The notes under the pieces are model-generated. The model searched no databases and was not told the origin of the DNA. It saw only the letters and a list, made by a program, of their open reading frames with translations. This document shows, in pieces, positions 1 to 10,940 of a stretch of DNA of 24,379 nucleotides; within the stretch, counting starts at the first letter, position 1, and each line of letters begins with the position of its first letter. Made by a program: the position numbers and the translations under genes. The stretch is from Haplomitrium mnioides. Its lineage: Eukaryota > Marchantiophyta > Haplomitriopsida > Calobryales. Where the stretch lies: contig JBNGIS010005567.1 in assembly GCA_049999725.1 (NCBI GenBank), positions 1-24,379 of the forward strand, read 5' to 3'.

Positions 1-214
1 GTAATATTGATTGATTTTGCATAACGAAATTGACTTTTGCTCTATTATGGTTGCTGAAATGACCAAAAACAATCTCCAAAAACTCATGTACTTTTTGTTT
101 TTCAAAATTAACCTCATTTTTGATGTTTTTTGATATGAAAAATCACAATTTTTCCAAAAAAAAAAAATTTCTTGTTCTGAGTAGCCTGTTCCTAGTTCAA
201 AGTAACGGCTATTA
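1..214 (-). repeat. Dispersed repeat R1, copy 1
   Basis: Read on the minus strand, 214 to about 177 gives a block containing GCCGTTACTTTGAAC, followed by an A/T-rich tail with runs of A and T down to position 1. The same layout (GCCGCTACTTTGAACC or ACCGCTACTTTGAACC, then a GTTCYTGTTTCA-like stretch, then 200-300 bp of A/T-rich sequence) recurs on the plus strand at 10322 and 20241. The three copies align by eye over roughly 45 bases of the core. The A/T tails share composition but align poorly. The family is not identified. The element runs off the left edge, so its true length is unknown. Confidence 0.5.
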
Positions 215-239
215 GTGGTGTCAAACTCTTGATATAGTG

Positions 240-1330
240 TAACTGTCTTGGGTTAGGTGGAGGAAATAAGGAAGGAGTGGGGACTAGACGGAGACAGAGA
301 TGTTGGGGTGACGTATAGGCTAGAAAGGAAAATGTGTGTGTAGGAAGTGAAGTAGAAGGCTAGATGCAAAATAGGGACTAGCTGGAGTGGAGAAGGAAGA
401 TGTTGTTAGTTGAGTATGAAGTTCTGTTTTGGGAAGTGGAAGATCAGTGAGGAAATAGGAAGTGTAGGAAGTTGAATTGGGGTGATTGCTGAAGGGGAAA
501 GCAAACGTAGAGAATTGAGATGGATGGTTGGTGATTACGATAGAACAAAAACTAGTGTGGGAGAATTTAGAATATACAAGGTGATCAAAAGTCGATAATG
601 GTTGAAGGGATGAGTGGTAACGGGTTGAAGGGATGTCTGGATTAGGCTATAGAAGGAAGAGAAAAGTTGGAAAGTATTGATGGAGTGACATACAAAGTTC
701 TTAGGGTGGATAAAGATTGTTGAAAAGAGAAAGATGGGCACAATCGACGGTGGTTATTCGAAGGCGATGCTATAAGGGTGACATCTGGTGTGAGATTCAA
801 GGAAGCTCTCCCCTAAGGCTTGGTTCATATGGCTGGTAGCTAAGGTAAGGAAAGAAAACTTAAATAGTTTATGTGTCGTATACTTGTGTGTGGGGTTAGT
901 ATCATGTGTTATTTTGTGTCTTGTTAAGTGTGACGTGTTATGTTGAGTGGAGGGATTAGTATAGTCAGTTGTGGTTGGTATGTGAGTCTTGTATTTGTCG
1001 TTCAAGAGGAGTTAGCGAGAAGTGTCAAATCATTAGAGTATGAGATAGGACAAGAGTTTTCGAAGTGTATACTTGGGGTGTTACGATCTAAGTGGTGAGT
1101 TAGAGACCTGAGCTAAATTTTTTATTGGTAACCTTTTTTATTAGTAAAGTGTTATTCCTATGTTTCTCTTAAATGCATATGAGTTCTTGATGGGTATGTA
1201 TGTTGAATGTTATCCTTTCCAAGTTATAACATCTAAAACCAAACGCATTTGAGTTTTTTCATTTCTGGTATGGGTTGCTACTCCCAAACCAAAAGACTAA
1301 CCAGCAAGCCCACACTCGTTTGCAGGTCCT
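240..1330. other. Non-coding stretch, G/A-rich on the plus strand
   Basis: No protein or RNA gene is recognised. The plus strand of about 240-1080 is markedly rich in G and A, with many GGAAG, GGAG and GTGTG words and few C. Minus-strand open frames here are low-complexity and look accidental. It could be an LTR or leader of the decayed retroelement that follows, but I found no matching copy downstream of that element and no TG..CA boundaries that I can defend. Confidence 0.4.
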
Positions 1331-1339
1331 AAACTAATC

Positions 1340-2260
1340 TTGAGGGAAGAGAAAGCACCCTTACGATCCCTTGAGTTATGGTGGACCTCACTATCACCAC
1401 AACTAAGTGTATCCCTAGATAGCTCGATCAACGGGGTGCGTTACCTATTCCAACCCAGCTACTCAAATTCAGAAGTTAGGCTATATACTACAACACCGAC
1501 CAAAAGCATGGCTCCTCCCCCTATGTCATGCTTTTTAAGACCTAACAATCACATACGACCAACTTCAGTAGAGTGTACAACCAATGATGATGCCACAACA
1601 CTCAACTGGCGCACCTATACCACAACCTACTCTTCTATTTAATTACACCCCAATCCCTCTTCTACTAGCACCTTTGTAGAATCCCAATGTCCACCATGTG
1701 AATCAAGTTGAAATTGTTCCAGTGCATGCAACTCTATGATCTAGAGTAGACTGACAAGGATTAGGATCAATTTCAAGTGCATATCATATTTCTAATCCTT
1801 CTCTTCCTTCTTTCTTCAGCACTTATGGTAGGAGCTCCTCCCCTCATCATTCAATCGTATCCGTTGTCTCGTCCAAATCCTTCCTAATTCCACTTTCTCA
1901 TAGTTCAACCTACGTCTTAAGTCCCTCACTAGTTTGATACAATCACACCTCCTCACTTTGCTACACTTTCAATGGCTGATACTGACCACAAGCCGCCACT
2001 TGTCCAAGATCTGATAAGAAAAACAAACCAGACACAAAAATTGAAATCCCTCTCTCTTTTCTCAACTTATTTTGATTATGATGTTATCTAAGATATTGCA
2101 CACAAACCTATAAATATCACTATAAGTCATTTGTTGAAAATGTAAGTCTTGTCTTCCCAATCACTATGCAAAGCCTTTGTGATTCCCTGACATAAACACT
2201 GCCTAGCCAACTTGGTCAAAGCTAGAAAATTCTGTTTGAGAATCAAAAAACAAAACCTCA
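1340..2260 (+). pseudogene. Possible gag remnant of element 2
   Basis: An open frame of 100 codons (1340-1642, ending 'TTTYSSI') begins this stretch. It is rich in Pro, Ser and Thr and has no recognisable motif. Reading on through stops, the area around 2070-2140 gives 'FDYDVI' then a stop then 'DIAHKPINITISHLLKM'. This resembles the linker that precedes the protease in many plant Ty3/gypsy polyproteins, where a '..DLxxxPAxISixxLL' pattern is common. No CCHC zinc knuckle was found. The assignment rests mainly on position upstream of the protease remnant and on that one linker match, so it is tentative. Confidence 0.3.
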
Positions 2261-2274
2261 ATTAGGCACTTGAG

Positions 2275-2940
2275 TTGACCACTCATGTTTATTTCCAAGC
2301 AGATGACAAATCTTGCCAAGTAACACAATTTGATAGTCTACTACCTACAAAACTCGAAGCACCAGCAATGAGTTTGACACCTTTAGAATGTGAATCCCCC
2401 ATCTATATTTTGGTTCCTTCAGAATTGGAAACTTCTTTAGTTCATATGATGTCGTTATTCGATGCTGGTACTGTAATAGTACAAGCATAAGGTTGTGCTA
2501 TTTATAAGAAAATAGAGAGGAGTGAAGGAAGTGGTAGAGAGTTACTTTTAGGGTTAAGATAAGATTACTTGCCTTCGAAGTCACTTTTAGTAGAGAGTCA
2601 CTTTTAGGGTTGAAATTAGAAGTGACTTGTACGTGAAGAAAGAGGGTTGACACCCTCTTCTCTTGTGTAAATAGAAGGGCTTCTTAGCCCCACTTTTCAT
2701 TCTAGAGTTCTTATCGAATCACTTAGGTTCTTTGGTTTCTTGGTTTTTCCTTGCACTCTTGGTCTTAGCTTGGATCTTGAGTTGCTTTTGGTTGAAGAAC
2801 TCTACTAGAGTTCACTATGAGTTCTTACTCATTTGGATTTGGTCCTTGAGTTTTTTTATAGGTACCTTGACCACATCAGTGTTTATGGATAGCATTCTCA
2901 TCCCCAATGTGCATTTAGACACATGATCTATTATGAACAT
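2275..2940 (+). other. Unassigned spacer with small ORF and LTR-like sequence
   Basis: A 71-codon open frame (2275-2490, ending 'GTVIVQA') matches nothing I recognise. It is followed at about 2490-2720 by sequence of promoter or LTR character: a CTATTTATAAG TATA-like word at 2498, two copies of a GTCACTTTTAG / GTTACTTTTAGGGTT word near 2540-2610, and a C/T-rich stretch. This block separates the gag and protease remnants of element 2. It may be a separate insertion such as a solo LTR, but I could not define ends or a target-site duplication. Confidence 0.25.
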
Positions 2941-3200
2941 AATGATAGAATCCATGATGAGTTTAATTAGCTATCCAAATTCTTCACTACGTAAATCTTT
3001 CTTATTGCTTAGACTTGTCGATGGACGTAAAATTGTCCCATTGGGAGTTTTAAAAATATTCCAACCCTTTTTGTTGATCAAGAGTACCTCATTCACTACA
3101 TAGTGATCAACACACTTTAGAAGAACTAGTACCCTTTACTTCTCGGCCATCCATGGTTAAAACAAAGTTATGTATAGATGGATTTTTCTACTCGTACTCT
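2941..3200 (+). pseudogene. Protease remnant of element 2
   Basis: In shifting frames this stretch reads 'LVDGRKIVPLGVLK' (about 3015-3056), which resembles the mid-protease segment of plant Ty3/gypsy elements where 'DG...plGvl' is common. It then reads 'YPLLLGHPWLK' (about 3131-3163), which matches the conserved 'LLGRPWL' block at the protease C-terminus. The aspartate active-site motif expected upstream is not recognisable. Several stops interrupt the reading, so it is non-functional. It lies just upstream of RT, as expected for this superfamily. Confidence 0.5.
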
Positions 3201-3671
3201 ACCAATGCGTCCCCCTACCAATTGAGTTGTTCTTTCCTTCTACTTACATACACTAGTTGTGTCCGATCAAAACCTTCATGATGTTTTTCATGATCTATCT
3301 CTAGTTAGTATTGACCATCGATTTTGGACTAATAACAATGAAATTTTGGATGACTTCAACTTTGCATTCTTTTTTTTTCTTGTAATTTGGCTGAAGTAAC
3401 TTTTTTTTACCTCTTTATCATCTCTAAACAACATAAAAGTCTAAAAATTTATGACCATCTTCTAGCCAACGACTAAAATCTCTTCCTCACTTTGATTCAA
3501 AAGTACATTGATATCTTTGCTTTGGAGTATGACAAAATGATAGGTATCCCTCTATCTATATTCCAATATAAGGTCCAACTTTGCATGGATGCCAAATCAA
3601 AACACATGTGACCTTATTGGCTGAATCCCAAATACTCTTATTTGGTCTAAAAAAACATTTCAAAAATGTTT
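3200..3671 (+). other. Protease-RT spacer of element 2, unreadable
   Basis: About 470 bp between the protease 'LLGHPWLK' block and the first RT motif. In intact plant Ty3/gypsy elements this interval encodes the protease-RT linker and the N-terminal part of RT. Here no frame stays open and no motif is recognisable; I take it as heavily decayed pol. Confidence 0.35.
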
Positions 3672-4320
3672 TACGTTGGTATTATCTCCCATACAAGCCT
3701 CACATATTGGGTTTCCTCAATTGTAGTTGTTCTGAAACAAGATGGCTCAGTTCGTGTCTGTGGAGATTTCAAAGATTTAAGTGTGACAACTATTGTAGAA
3801 CACTTCTCCATACCCTTCATAGCACCATTCTTGATAATGTTGTTGAACACGAGTCCTACAATTTATTAGATGGATTTTTTTTGATATAACTACATTGACA
3901 TTCACCTTGATCCCGACCTCTAACAAAGATCACAATCCTTGGGGTCGCTATTACTACAGTAAGCTTTTTTTTGGCTTGTGCATTGCACCAAGTGCATTGT
4001 AGAGAATCATGATTCTTGCTTTCGATTCTCTTTTGCATAGCCATCACAAATATCTTAAGATACATTTAAATAACTTTACAATTTACAGCTCTCACATAGA
4101 TCATTTAAAGATACTTGAACATGCTTTTGAGTGATGTTGCAAATTCCAAATATCTCTCAATCCCCAAACGTGCAAATTCTTCACCTTTGTTGGAGTTTTT
4201 TTAGGCTATATAGTTATGGAATTAGACCTCCATCCAAATCCTGCCAAGGTTGACATCATTGTCATCTTTCCATCACCGCAAAATCTTAAACAACTCCAAC
4301 ACTTCCTTGAAAAATAGGTG
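3672..4320 (+). pseudogene. Reverse transcriptase remnant of element 2
   Basis: Reads 'SSIVVVLKQDGSVRVCGDF' at about 3717-3773, the Ty3/gypsy RT block 'SP.V.V.KKDGS.R.C.D.R'. Near 3867 comes 'DGFF.YN', matching the conserved 'DG.SGYNQ' block. At 4066-4090 it reads 'LNNFTIYSS'. This is where the catalytic Y/F-x-D-D should be, but both Asp codons are Asn (AAT AAC, 4069-4074), which fits two G-to-A changes. The thumb region follows with 'FFTFVGVFLGYIVMEL' (about 4179-4226) and 'QNLKQLQHFLEK' (4281-4316). Stops at several positions confirm it is dead. Confidence 0.8.
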
Positions 4321-4536
4321 TATTATAGGTGTTACTATCTAAACTATGTTGTTATTGCTTTGCCTATGTATGCTCTAACCCAACACTATATTCAATTTGT
4401 ATGGACATCCGATTGCCAACTATTCTTCAAGAAGTTGAAGGAAATCCTAGTTTCCTTCCCATACCTCTCTCCCATTGATTGGAACATCCCTTCCTTAGTT
4501 ATGGTCGATGCTTCCTGTCTGTAGGTTACTCTCTCT
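4318..4536 (+). pseudogene. RNase H start of element 2, deleted downstream
   Basis: An open frame of 68 codons reads 'YYRCYYLNYVVIALPMYALT' and then 'QHYIQFVWTSDCQLFFKKL', the RT-RNase H connection seen in Ty3/gypsy ('GYYRR.I..Y..IA.PL..L......F.WT..C...F..LK'). It ends in 'VMVDASCL' at 4498-4521, where the Asp is the first catalytic residue of RNase H. A stop (TAG, 4522) follows. Within about 20 bp the sequence jumps to integrase, so the remaining three RNase H catalytic residues, the integrase zinc domain and the first integrase Asp are missing. Confidence 0.75.
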
Positions 4537-5243
4537 ACAAGTACATTCTTACAAGATTTGGCTCACCACTTGAACTAATCAGTGATAAGTAAATGCACTT
4601 TCTCAACAATGTCAATTGTGCTTTTACAAATCTCTACTCCATCCAACATAGGACATCCGATCCCTATCATCCGTAGGCCAACAGACAAAGAGAATCCACC
4701 AACAAAGTCTTGAAGGCAATTCTTAAGAAGACAATTTCCACTCATTGATCTGATTGGGACAAACATCTACCTACTGCGCTTTGGGTTTATAGATCAATGA
4801 CCAAAGCAACCACTAGCTTAACACCCTTTCATCTTGTCTATGGTAAGGAAGCACCACTTCCAATTGAAATCCAAGTCCCATCATTGCAAGTGGCGATTAC
4901 CAACAAACACAGTTCTCGTGAATCTCTACAACATAGACTAACCACTTTGGAACAACTCACAAAAGACAAAGTCACTACTTTTACCTTGAAATTTTCACAT
5001 CAACTTCAGGTGAAGCACAAATATGATAGAAATATTAAGGATAGATCATACCAAATCAATGACTTAGTTCTTGTTTTCAATATGAGATATCTTTAATTTG
5101 CTTGGTAGTTCACAACCCACTCGTTAGGACCGTATAGAGTAACACAAGTTCATGCACACGGATATCTCACTCTAGGAACTCTCGATGGCAGTACCTTTGC
5201 TGCACCAGTCAATGCAAGTCGTGTCAAAATGAACCATGTCTGA
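4537..5243 (+). pseudogene. Integrase C-terminal half of element 2
   Basis: Frame 3 resumes at about 4540 with 'KYILTRFGSPLELISDK'; the Asp is the second residue of the DDE triad. A stop comes next, and then 'NRQRESTNKVLKAILKK' (about 4680-4730), which keeps the third acidic residue, Glu. An open frame at 4797-5096 holds the conserved 'TPFHLVYGKEAPLPIEI' block. After a frame change near 5096 comes 'LGPYRVTQVHAHGYLTLG' (about 5122-5180), the GPY/F module of the integrase C-terminal domain. The reading ends with a stop at 5241-5243. In-frame stops at about 4588, 4675 and 4744 show it is inactive. Confidence 0.8.
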
Positions 5244-8180
5244 GTCATTTCTCTTTCCATATTCTATCTCTTTGTGTTTTCCATTGACATTCTTGTTATC
5301 TGCCTTTGAAACTGTTTGTCTTTCTTGTACCTTTGGAAATCTCTCAGTTTTGTTTCTTGCCCAATAGTATTGCTATCTACTTTTGTTTGCAATGGATGCT
5401 CACAACTAAAAACAGAGGATCTATTACAATAAGAGATGGAGTGCAAAACAAGATTATAAAGTGTTCAAACTCAAGAATTGGACTCAGAATGGCTGCATTG
5501 ACTCAACATCAACTTGGAAACAACTCCCAAGATCAACATCGACATGAATGCAACAATACTAACAAACAAAGAATACTTTCAATTAGTAGAATCTTATGCA
5601 TTAGAACTTATATGTAGTAGATTTAAGATTTTAATAGTTGCTATACCAGAAAAATTATGGAATGATCATATGAGAAAGAGGTAAGCACCAAAAACTCTCA
5701 AGTGACAAAGAGAAGACAAAGATCAAAGAAGCTAAAGAAAAGGGTATGTACTTCTAAAAGAATAGTCTTCATGTTAAGTCAAGTTCTTGTTTGTATTTTG
5801 ACTCTATTATGTTAAAGTATCAGGTGTAAAAGGAGAGGGAAGATTTGAAGTTAGGGCTTGCTCTTCATTCTCTCGCGCATTGGTCTTTCTGCCCCTTGTT
5901 TTCCTTCCCATCATTGTTATCTAGTTTCTTGCATCTCGTCATTTTTCAAAGTCTTTTAGAGTAAATCCCATTCCAAACTTTGAAGGCTCTTTTGTACCAT
6001 CTTGGTTATGTCACTGGAGAAGTACGCTAAGGAAGATTCTCACAAAGACATTTGTGGAGTTATTAAAGCATTGATTTGAACAAGAAGAAGAAACACCTTG
6101 AAAGAGTGATAAGAAGATCTAGATCAAATCGACAAGTGAAGGCCAAAGGCTATCTAACAATTGAAGTTGAAGATATAGTGTGGTCGCAATGTTGTTCCCA
6201 ATGTAATATGTTATAAGAGAAAACAAGACTTCAACAAGATACAAGTGCAGAGCTCCAACGATAGTCTGCTCAAGATCAAAACTCTGAAGAAAAGATCAAG
6301 TGAAGGGAAGAAAAATCAAAAAGCTTCTCCAAAGCAGTAACAAGAGCTCTATACAAACAATTGTAAGTCGTAGTATTGTTCTCAGGTATTGTAATGCCTT
6401 CTGTTATGTAAGCTTCTATTAAGACTATGTCCTTGTATTTTTTATTCTTTGGTGTGTGTTATTCCTAGTGTTCTATGCCATTTCTAATTGTTGTTTGTGT
6501 TTAGGAGAGGTTAACAACATGAGACTAGAACATAAAGAGTAGTCTCCCTCTCTACTTGTAGTGTTGTCTTATTGTTGTTTATCCTCTTATATTTGTATTT
6601 GGAAGGAAGAAAAGAAGGACTAGAACATAAAGAAGAGTCCATCTTCGTTGTTATGTAATTGATGTTTTGACTTCACTTGTCATTGTTTCTTATGCTTTCC
6701 ATGACTATTCCAACATAAGCTGAATCAAATATAAAGATTGGAGTTCTAGTTACTTCTAGCTACCAAAGTGTAGGATTACATGTTATCTGCTCAAGGAACT
6801 GACTAGTAGCTAAGTGTAATTGCACGCAACATGTTGCTGTATAGCTTGATCATGTATAAAGAGCAATGATCTACCTCCATGGTTTATTTTGTCTCATATA
6901 GTCTGATTGTATAGATCTGTTCATATGTATGATCCCTTCCCTATTTAGATCAGTTTTAGTATATCGTCAACTTGTAGTACTCCTAGAAAATCATATATAT
7001 TAGTACTTAGCCGTTCCCTACTTTGGACACAAACAAGACTCCTCCCATTCAACAAAACATAAGATCATAGTTTGCATCTTCCTCCACATAGAGAATATTC
7101 CAAAGAGTTGTATCCCGTAGATGCATGTTGTCCAGAGAGTTAAACTATCAAATTAGCCTTGATTCTGAATATTAAACACACGTATTTCGTCCAAATTTTG
7201 ACTGCATTCTTTCTACTGAATGTAGTTAGGACCAATGGTGTTCCAAACCTATTGTAGGACATTCCTCCGATCCAATTTGTGTAGACCACCCAATCATGCT
7301 GTTGATACTTGCAATGTCGTTCATCTCTAACTATCTCTTATTGGCCTAGTCTTATGACCACTAGTTTAGTTTATTACCAATAATATCTCTTTAATATCTA
7401 GTCCGCTACCATCGTCTAACACCGTCTTCCACAAGGAAGTTGGAATGTCGCTCCCTATCGGTTGTACCACTGACATCACCCCGATAAGTTCACCTAACCT
7501 AATTAGGTGTACCTCTCTTTATAGGAACTTCATTTGGACATCTAGTACAACATATTCTCAATCCAAACATTCTTTAGATCCAAGTTTGATCTATTGAACA
7601 TACCCCTTAGAACCCGATTAGTTGTATCAGACAACCCCCTCTCAACCTTTAAGTATTTGTTCCCAGAGACCTGATCTATGTGCCTCTCCATTCTCCTATA
7701 TCTTTCAATGTTGTTATAGGTTTACTGATAGCTTTTGTGCACACTCACATATCTAGAATCATTCTTGATCTTAAGATTTTCTAGTCTCAAACATTCTCAC
7801 ATTCTTTTGGTATGTTAGCGGAACCATATGACAACTCAACTCTCTTAATCCCTAATGTTATTATGTACAATTCTTATTTCAGACTTGTCGCCCACGCAAA
7901 TGCTCATCACTAGTGTTGTCTATACTCACATTTAGTTCATGTTATGGTATATTGGTCTAACCAGTATAGATTTGATCACTATTCTCAAAAGAAACTCACC
8001 TAGTACTTACTCCTTCCCAACATCCATTATGCAACCCGATTACCACTATAATAAACACAAATTAAAAAAGATCACCACTATACTATAGAGAAAGCTTAGT
8101 AGCAAAGTCTCTCTAACCGCATTCACCACAAGGGGAGAGTTCCTCCTCTTATACTCTCCACCCTTGCCAAAACATCTTGC
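5244..8180. other. Long stretch with no recognisable gene
   Basis: I see no coding region longer than about 100 codons and no motif. About 5260-5620 has overlapping small frames on both strands without family resemblance. A polypurine run lies at about 5826-5842 and could be the polypurine tract of element 2, but nothing after it matches an upstream LTR. A 22-base segment (GACTAGAACATAAAGAG and close variants) occurs at about 6523 and again at about 6619. From about 7000 to 8140 the plus strand is C/T-rich and interrupted in every frame; it is probably old transposon debris. Confidence 0.4.
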
Positions 8181-8275
8181 TCATCGATTGGCTCATTGGT
8201 AGCCCTAGTCTTGTTTTAACCTTTCTTAGTTGTTGTTAACTTCTTTGCAAGTTGATGTTTCATGGCTTTGTCACC

Positions 8276-8518
8276 TTTGAAAAACCAAAGAATATTGGAA
8301 TGAGAAACAATTCTGAAGAATTGAATATAATAAAAATGAAAAAAAATTAAAACACAAAGAATAAAACCCGCCAATCCATGCACGAGTGGACTTGCAAGTC
8401 CACATATGCTTTAGCTCACTATAGATATTGCTAGCTTATTTATTATAAAAACATAAGAAATTGTACAATAAATGAAAATCAAAGAATCCAAATGTTTAAA
8501 TAAAAACAAACAAGTTAC
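8276..8518 (-). other. Intron of copy A with relic palindrome
   Basis: The donor is G|GTAACT and the acceptor TTTTCAAAG|G on the minus strand. The position is the same as the intron 22386-22702 of copy B, and the flanking exon codons match. At 8374-8403 lies one and a half units of the palindrome family (TCCATGCACGAGTGGACTTG, then AAGTCCAC). Copy B carries an eight-unit array in the same intron. Confidence 0.65.
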
Positions 8519-9956
8519 CAAATGTTTTGAAACTCGAGTAGAAGGAGGACATCTTTGCTTCCTCAGTGAAGATAGGAAATTTCATCAATGCTTTCTCTCA
8601 AGTGTGACAATAGACCTTAAAAAAATGAATTAACCATACCCACCAAAACTTTATGCCTCTCAAACTCCCAATATATTTCATTGATTGAAAGCTCTTTAAC
8701 CTCAACCCTCTTCAAAACAGAAATTTTGATTTCATCTCAAAGACCTTGAAGAGATCTGTAATGTGCTACTTCATGTCTTCTATTCTTAAAGAACCTTTGG
8801 TCATTGGCTTCTAGCCCTTGAGTTGGTTCTTTTCCCACATTATTAAAATCACTTGTTGCAATGTCCATAGTTGACCACTCGAGAAGGCTAATTAAAACTA
8901 GTTGTCTTGAAAAGCTATGGTCTTCTCAAGAATAGACTTTGGTTTAATCTCCTAAACAAGCTCTCTTTTTAATTTTTGGGATGAAATCATCCTACTCTCA
9001 ACAAAACGCTTGTGCTAGTATTTGGTCTTTTGGATTGATGTCATCTCCAACCAATACATCTTGTCGTAGTTGTTATTTGTTGCAAAATTTGGGCTTGTGT
9101 TGGTGTGAGCTCGACATACACATACCACTCACAAAGCAAGAGCATCAGACTCTTTGCTATGTATTTTGTAATCAAAAGTTGTCTTGCAACAACACTATGA
9201 CTGCCTCTTGCAATCTCATACTTATAATTGTAAGGGTGTTTAATATCAAACTTTGACTTATCTCATATTTTGGGTCCAACAACACTATGAAAAATGAATG
9301 TGCATACTTGATGTAAACATGTGCTATGCCAACAACTCCCCAAAATCTTCATTTAATTTCATAATTTGGAATGGCCACGAGTTTTTCATCCTTGGCTTTG
9401 GCCGAGTGAAGTTTTCAAGATGAATTGTTGTGGTATTTTCTCGCACTCTACACTATTGGATTACAACTTCACGGATTTTATTTTTGTCTTCTTTAGAATA
9501 AATACGAGATTCAACCTACTATCTCTCTTGAAAAGTCCTCATTCCCATATACCCCACCTTTTTTTCTCTTTAAATCGGTGCTTGTGGCTAGAGCTCACGC
9601 TTGGCTTCCTCTTTATGATCCACTTGAAGATGAAAAAGAAGAAATTGTTTTTTTTACACTTGAGGGAGATGGAGGTGGGGGTACAAGCTCATTCTGAACT
9701 AGAGTCAGCTTCTTTCAAGACTAACTCACCTTCTTTTTGGATGAGCCTTCCTCTAGCTCAAGTGCTCTCTGTTTTGTTGATGCATATGGTTCTTTTTGTT
9801 GTAGTCAAGCAAAAGGTTGTCGTACTCGGGTGCAGAATGCATTGCATAAGTTAAAATCCACGCTTCACTTTAAAAATTTTCAAAGAGAGGGCAAACGTCA
9901 CAAAACCTCTATACATCCTTGCATTCATTAACAAAGTTGATAAGAAACTAGGCAAT

Positions 9957-10158
9957 CTAAAAAAGAAATTGTAAATATTAGAAATATAAAACCTCAAATA
10001 CAATGGTGCCCAATACTTTAGGACAATAATGCATAAGAAAGCATGTACTTCACAATTTATATACACATAGAGTTATGATTTCAAGTGTACTTGGAGATAA
10101 AGTCCATGCGTGTATGGACTCAACATCAAAAAACAAAAGTTAAAAATAAAAGGCTTAC
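9957..10158 (-). other. Upstream intron of copy A with single palindrome
   Basis: The acceptor is TTCTTTTTTAG|ATTGCC and the probable donor AGA|GTAAGC. At 10101-10120 it contains AGTCCATGCGTGTATGGACT, with 7-bp perfect arms (AGTCCAT/ATGGACT) around a GCGTGT core. This corresponds to the intron of copy B that carries the array at 24216-24360. The donor choice is uncertain because another GTAAAG lies about 45 bp upstream in the transcript. Confidence 0.55.
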
Positions 10159-10321
10159 TCTTTGGTTCTTGTATGCCTTGATCAAGTCCCTAGAGAAGGC
10201 GTCTTTACCTTTTCTTGGATTGAAAATTTCTTCAAAGAGACCTTGTACAATCCAATGCCCTCTTCACTTGCAACAAGGAGCCTAATATAGAATTTTTTTC
10301 CTTTGCACACCATTCATATGG

Positions 10322-10716
10322 CAGTAACAACCGCTACTTTGAACCAAAAACCACTACAGGGTTCTTGTTTCATTTTTCACTCTCAAAAAACCAAATTTGA
10401 AATTTTAGCATTGAAAATCATGATTTTGACGCTAATAATGCTTGTTTGAAAAAAATTATATAATTTTACATATCAAAAATTCTTATTTCAAGTTCAAAAT
10501 ATATTCAAAAAAATTTTTCTTATAAGAATATTATCAAATTTGCTTTCATAGTTTCTTCTTTAAAAGGCACGAGCATCACCAAACAAAAAATATACACAAT
10601 GTAAACCACATTTATTGTTAGATATTTTCAAAACTAACTATGATATTAGTAATTTCAGAAATTGATGAAAACAATAAAATTTTATCAGAAACAAGTTAAA
10701 TCCAAAAAGATGCCTA
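10322..10716 (+). repeat. Dispersed repeat R1, copy 2
   Basis: The core at 10322-10373 contains ACCGCTACTTTGAACC and then GGGTTCTTGTTTCA. It is followed by about 330 bp of A/T-rich sequence without coding potential. It matches the core at 20241-20290 and, inverted, the one at 177-214. It lies just 5' of copy A in the transcription sense, whereas copy 3 lies 3' of copy B. Confidence 0.5.
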
Positions 10717-10855
10717 AGTGTTGGTCGAGTGTTTTTGCGTTTTTTGAAACTTTGTGGTTCACAGGGTCTAGTACAACTCTTTGAGCCTCGAGTTCATTTT
10801 ATTATTTCTGTTTATTCTATTCTATTATATTATTTTTATCGTTATTTTATTATTA

Positions 10856-10940
10856 TCTTATCCTTCCCTTCTCTTCCCTTTATCCCCTTTCTTCTCTTCT
10901 TCTTATCTCTCCCTTTCCTATCCCTTTTTTTTCCCTTTGC
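10856..10940 (+). repeat. Polypyrimidine tract in the probable LTR
   Basis: About 85 bases are almost all C and T, with only a few A residues, made of CCCTTTC- and TTCTTC-like words. The tract produces long overlapping open frames of Phe, Leu, Pro and Ser that should not be taken for genes. Confidence 0.7.

Larger units (their letters stand above)
1340..5243 (+). mobile_element. Degenerate Ty3/gypsy retrotransposon (element 2)
   Basis: Fragments of a gag-pol appear in the expected order on the plus strand: a possible gag tail, a protease C-terminus (3000-3190), RT (3672-4320), the start of RNase H (4320-4524) and integrase (4540-5243). The order PR-RT-RNH-IN, with a C-terminal integrase block starting at a 'TPFHLVYGKEAPLP' motif, identifies Ty3/gypsy. 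All parts carry stops and frame changes, the RT catalytic aspartates are lost, and about half of RNase H plus the integrase zinc and first catalytic regions are deleted. No flanking LTR pair could be recognised, so the outer limits are approximate. It is more decayed than element 1 at 10719-20243. Confidence 0.75.
8180..10285 (-). pseudogene. Copy A: ParB-like domain gene of the ParB-methyltransferase family, truncated
   Basis: This minus-strand relic aligns with copy B (21122-24116) over most of its length, exon and intron alike. Reading in transcription order, there is a possible upstream exon (10285 to about 10159), an intron (10158-9957) and a long exon (9956-8519). The long exon contains 'CRVRENTTTIHLENF', 'WGVVGIAHVYIKYAHSFFIV', the ParB-like block 'YEIARGSHSVVARQLLITKY', and the tail 'KMSSFYSSFKTF'. 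After a second intron (8518-8276) comes 'DKAMKHQLAKKLTTTKKG'. Similarity to copy B stops near 8180, before the methyltransferase domain. It keeps about 55-60 bases around 9310-9370 that are absent from copy B, and these supply the N-terminal part of the ParB-like fold. Stops and frameshifts are numerous, so it is non-coding today. Confidence 0.75.

Noticed and set aside
1266-1278. TGGTATGGG as an initiator-tRNA-Met primer-binding site for element 2
   Set aside because: Only the first six bases match the usual TGGTATCAGAGC, and no LTR end or partner LTR supports it.
5826-6700. 3' LTR of element 2 after a polypurine run
   Set aside because: No matching sequence was found upstream of the element, and no TG..CA ends or target-site duplication are evident.
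9366-9854. 162-codon plus-strand open frame
   Set aside because: It is antisense to the Ser/Pro/Lys-rich and ParB-proximal exon of copy A, and shows no motif of its own.
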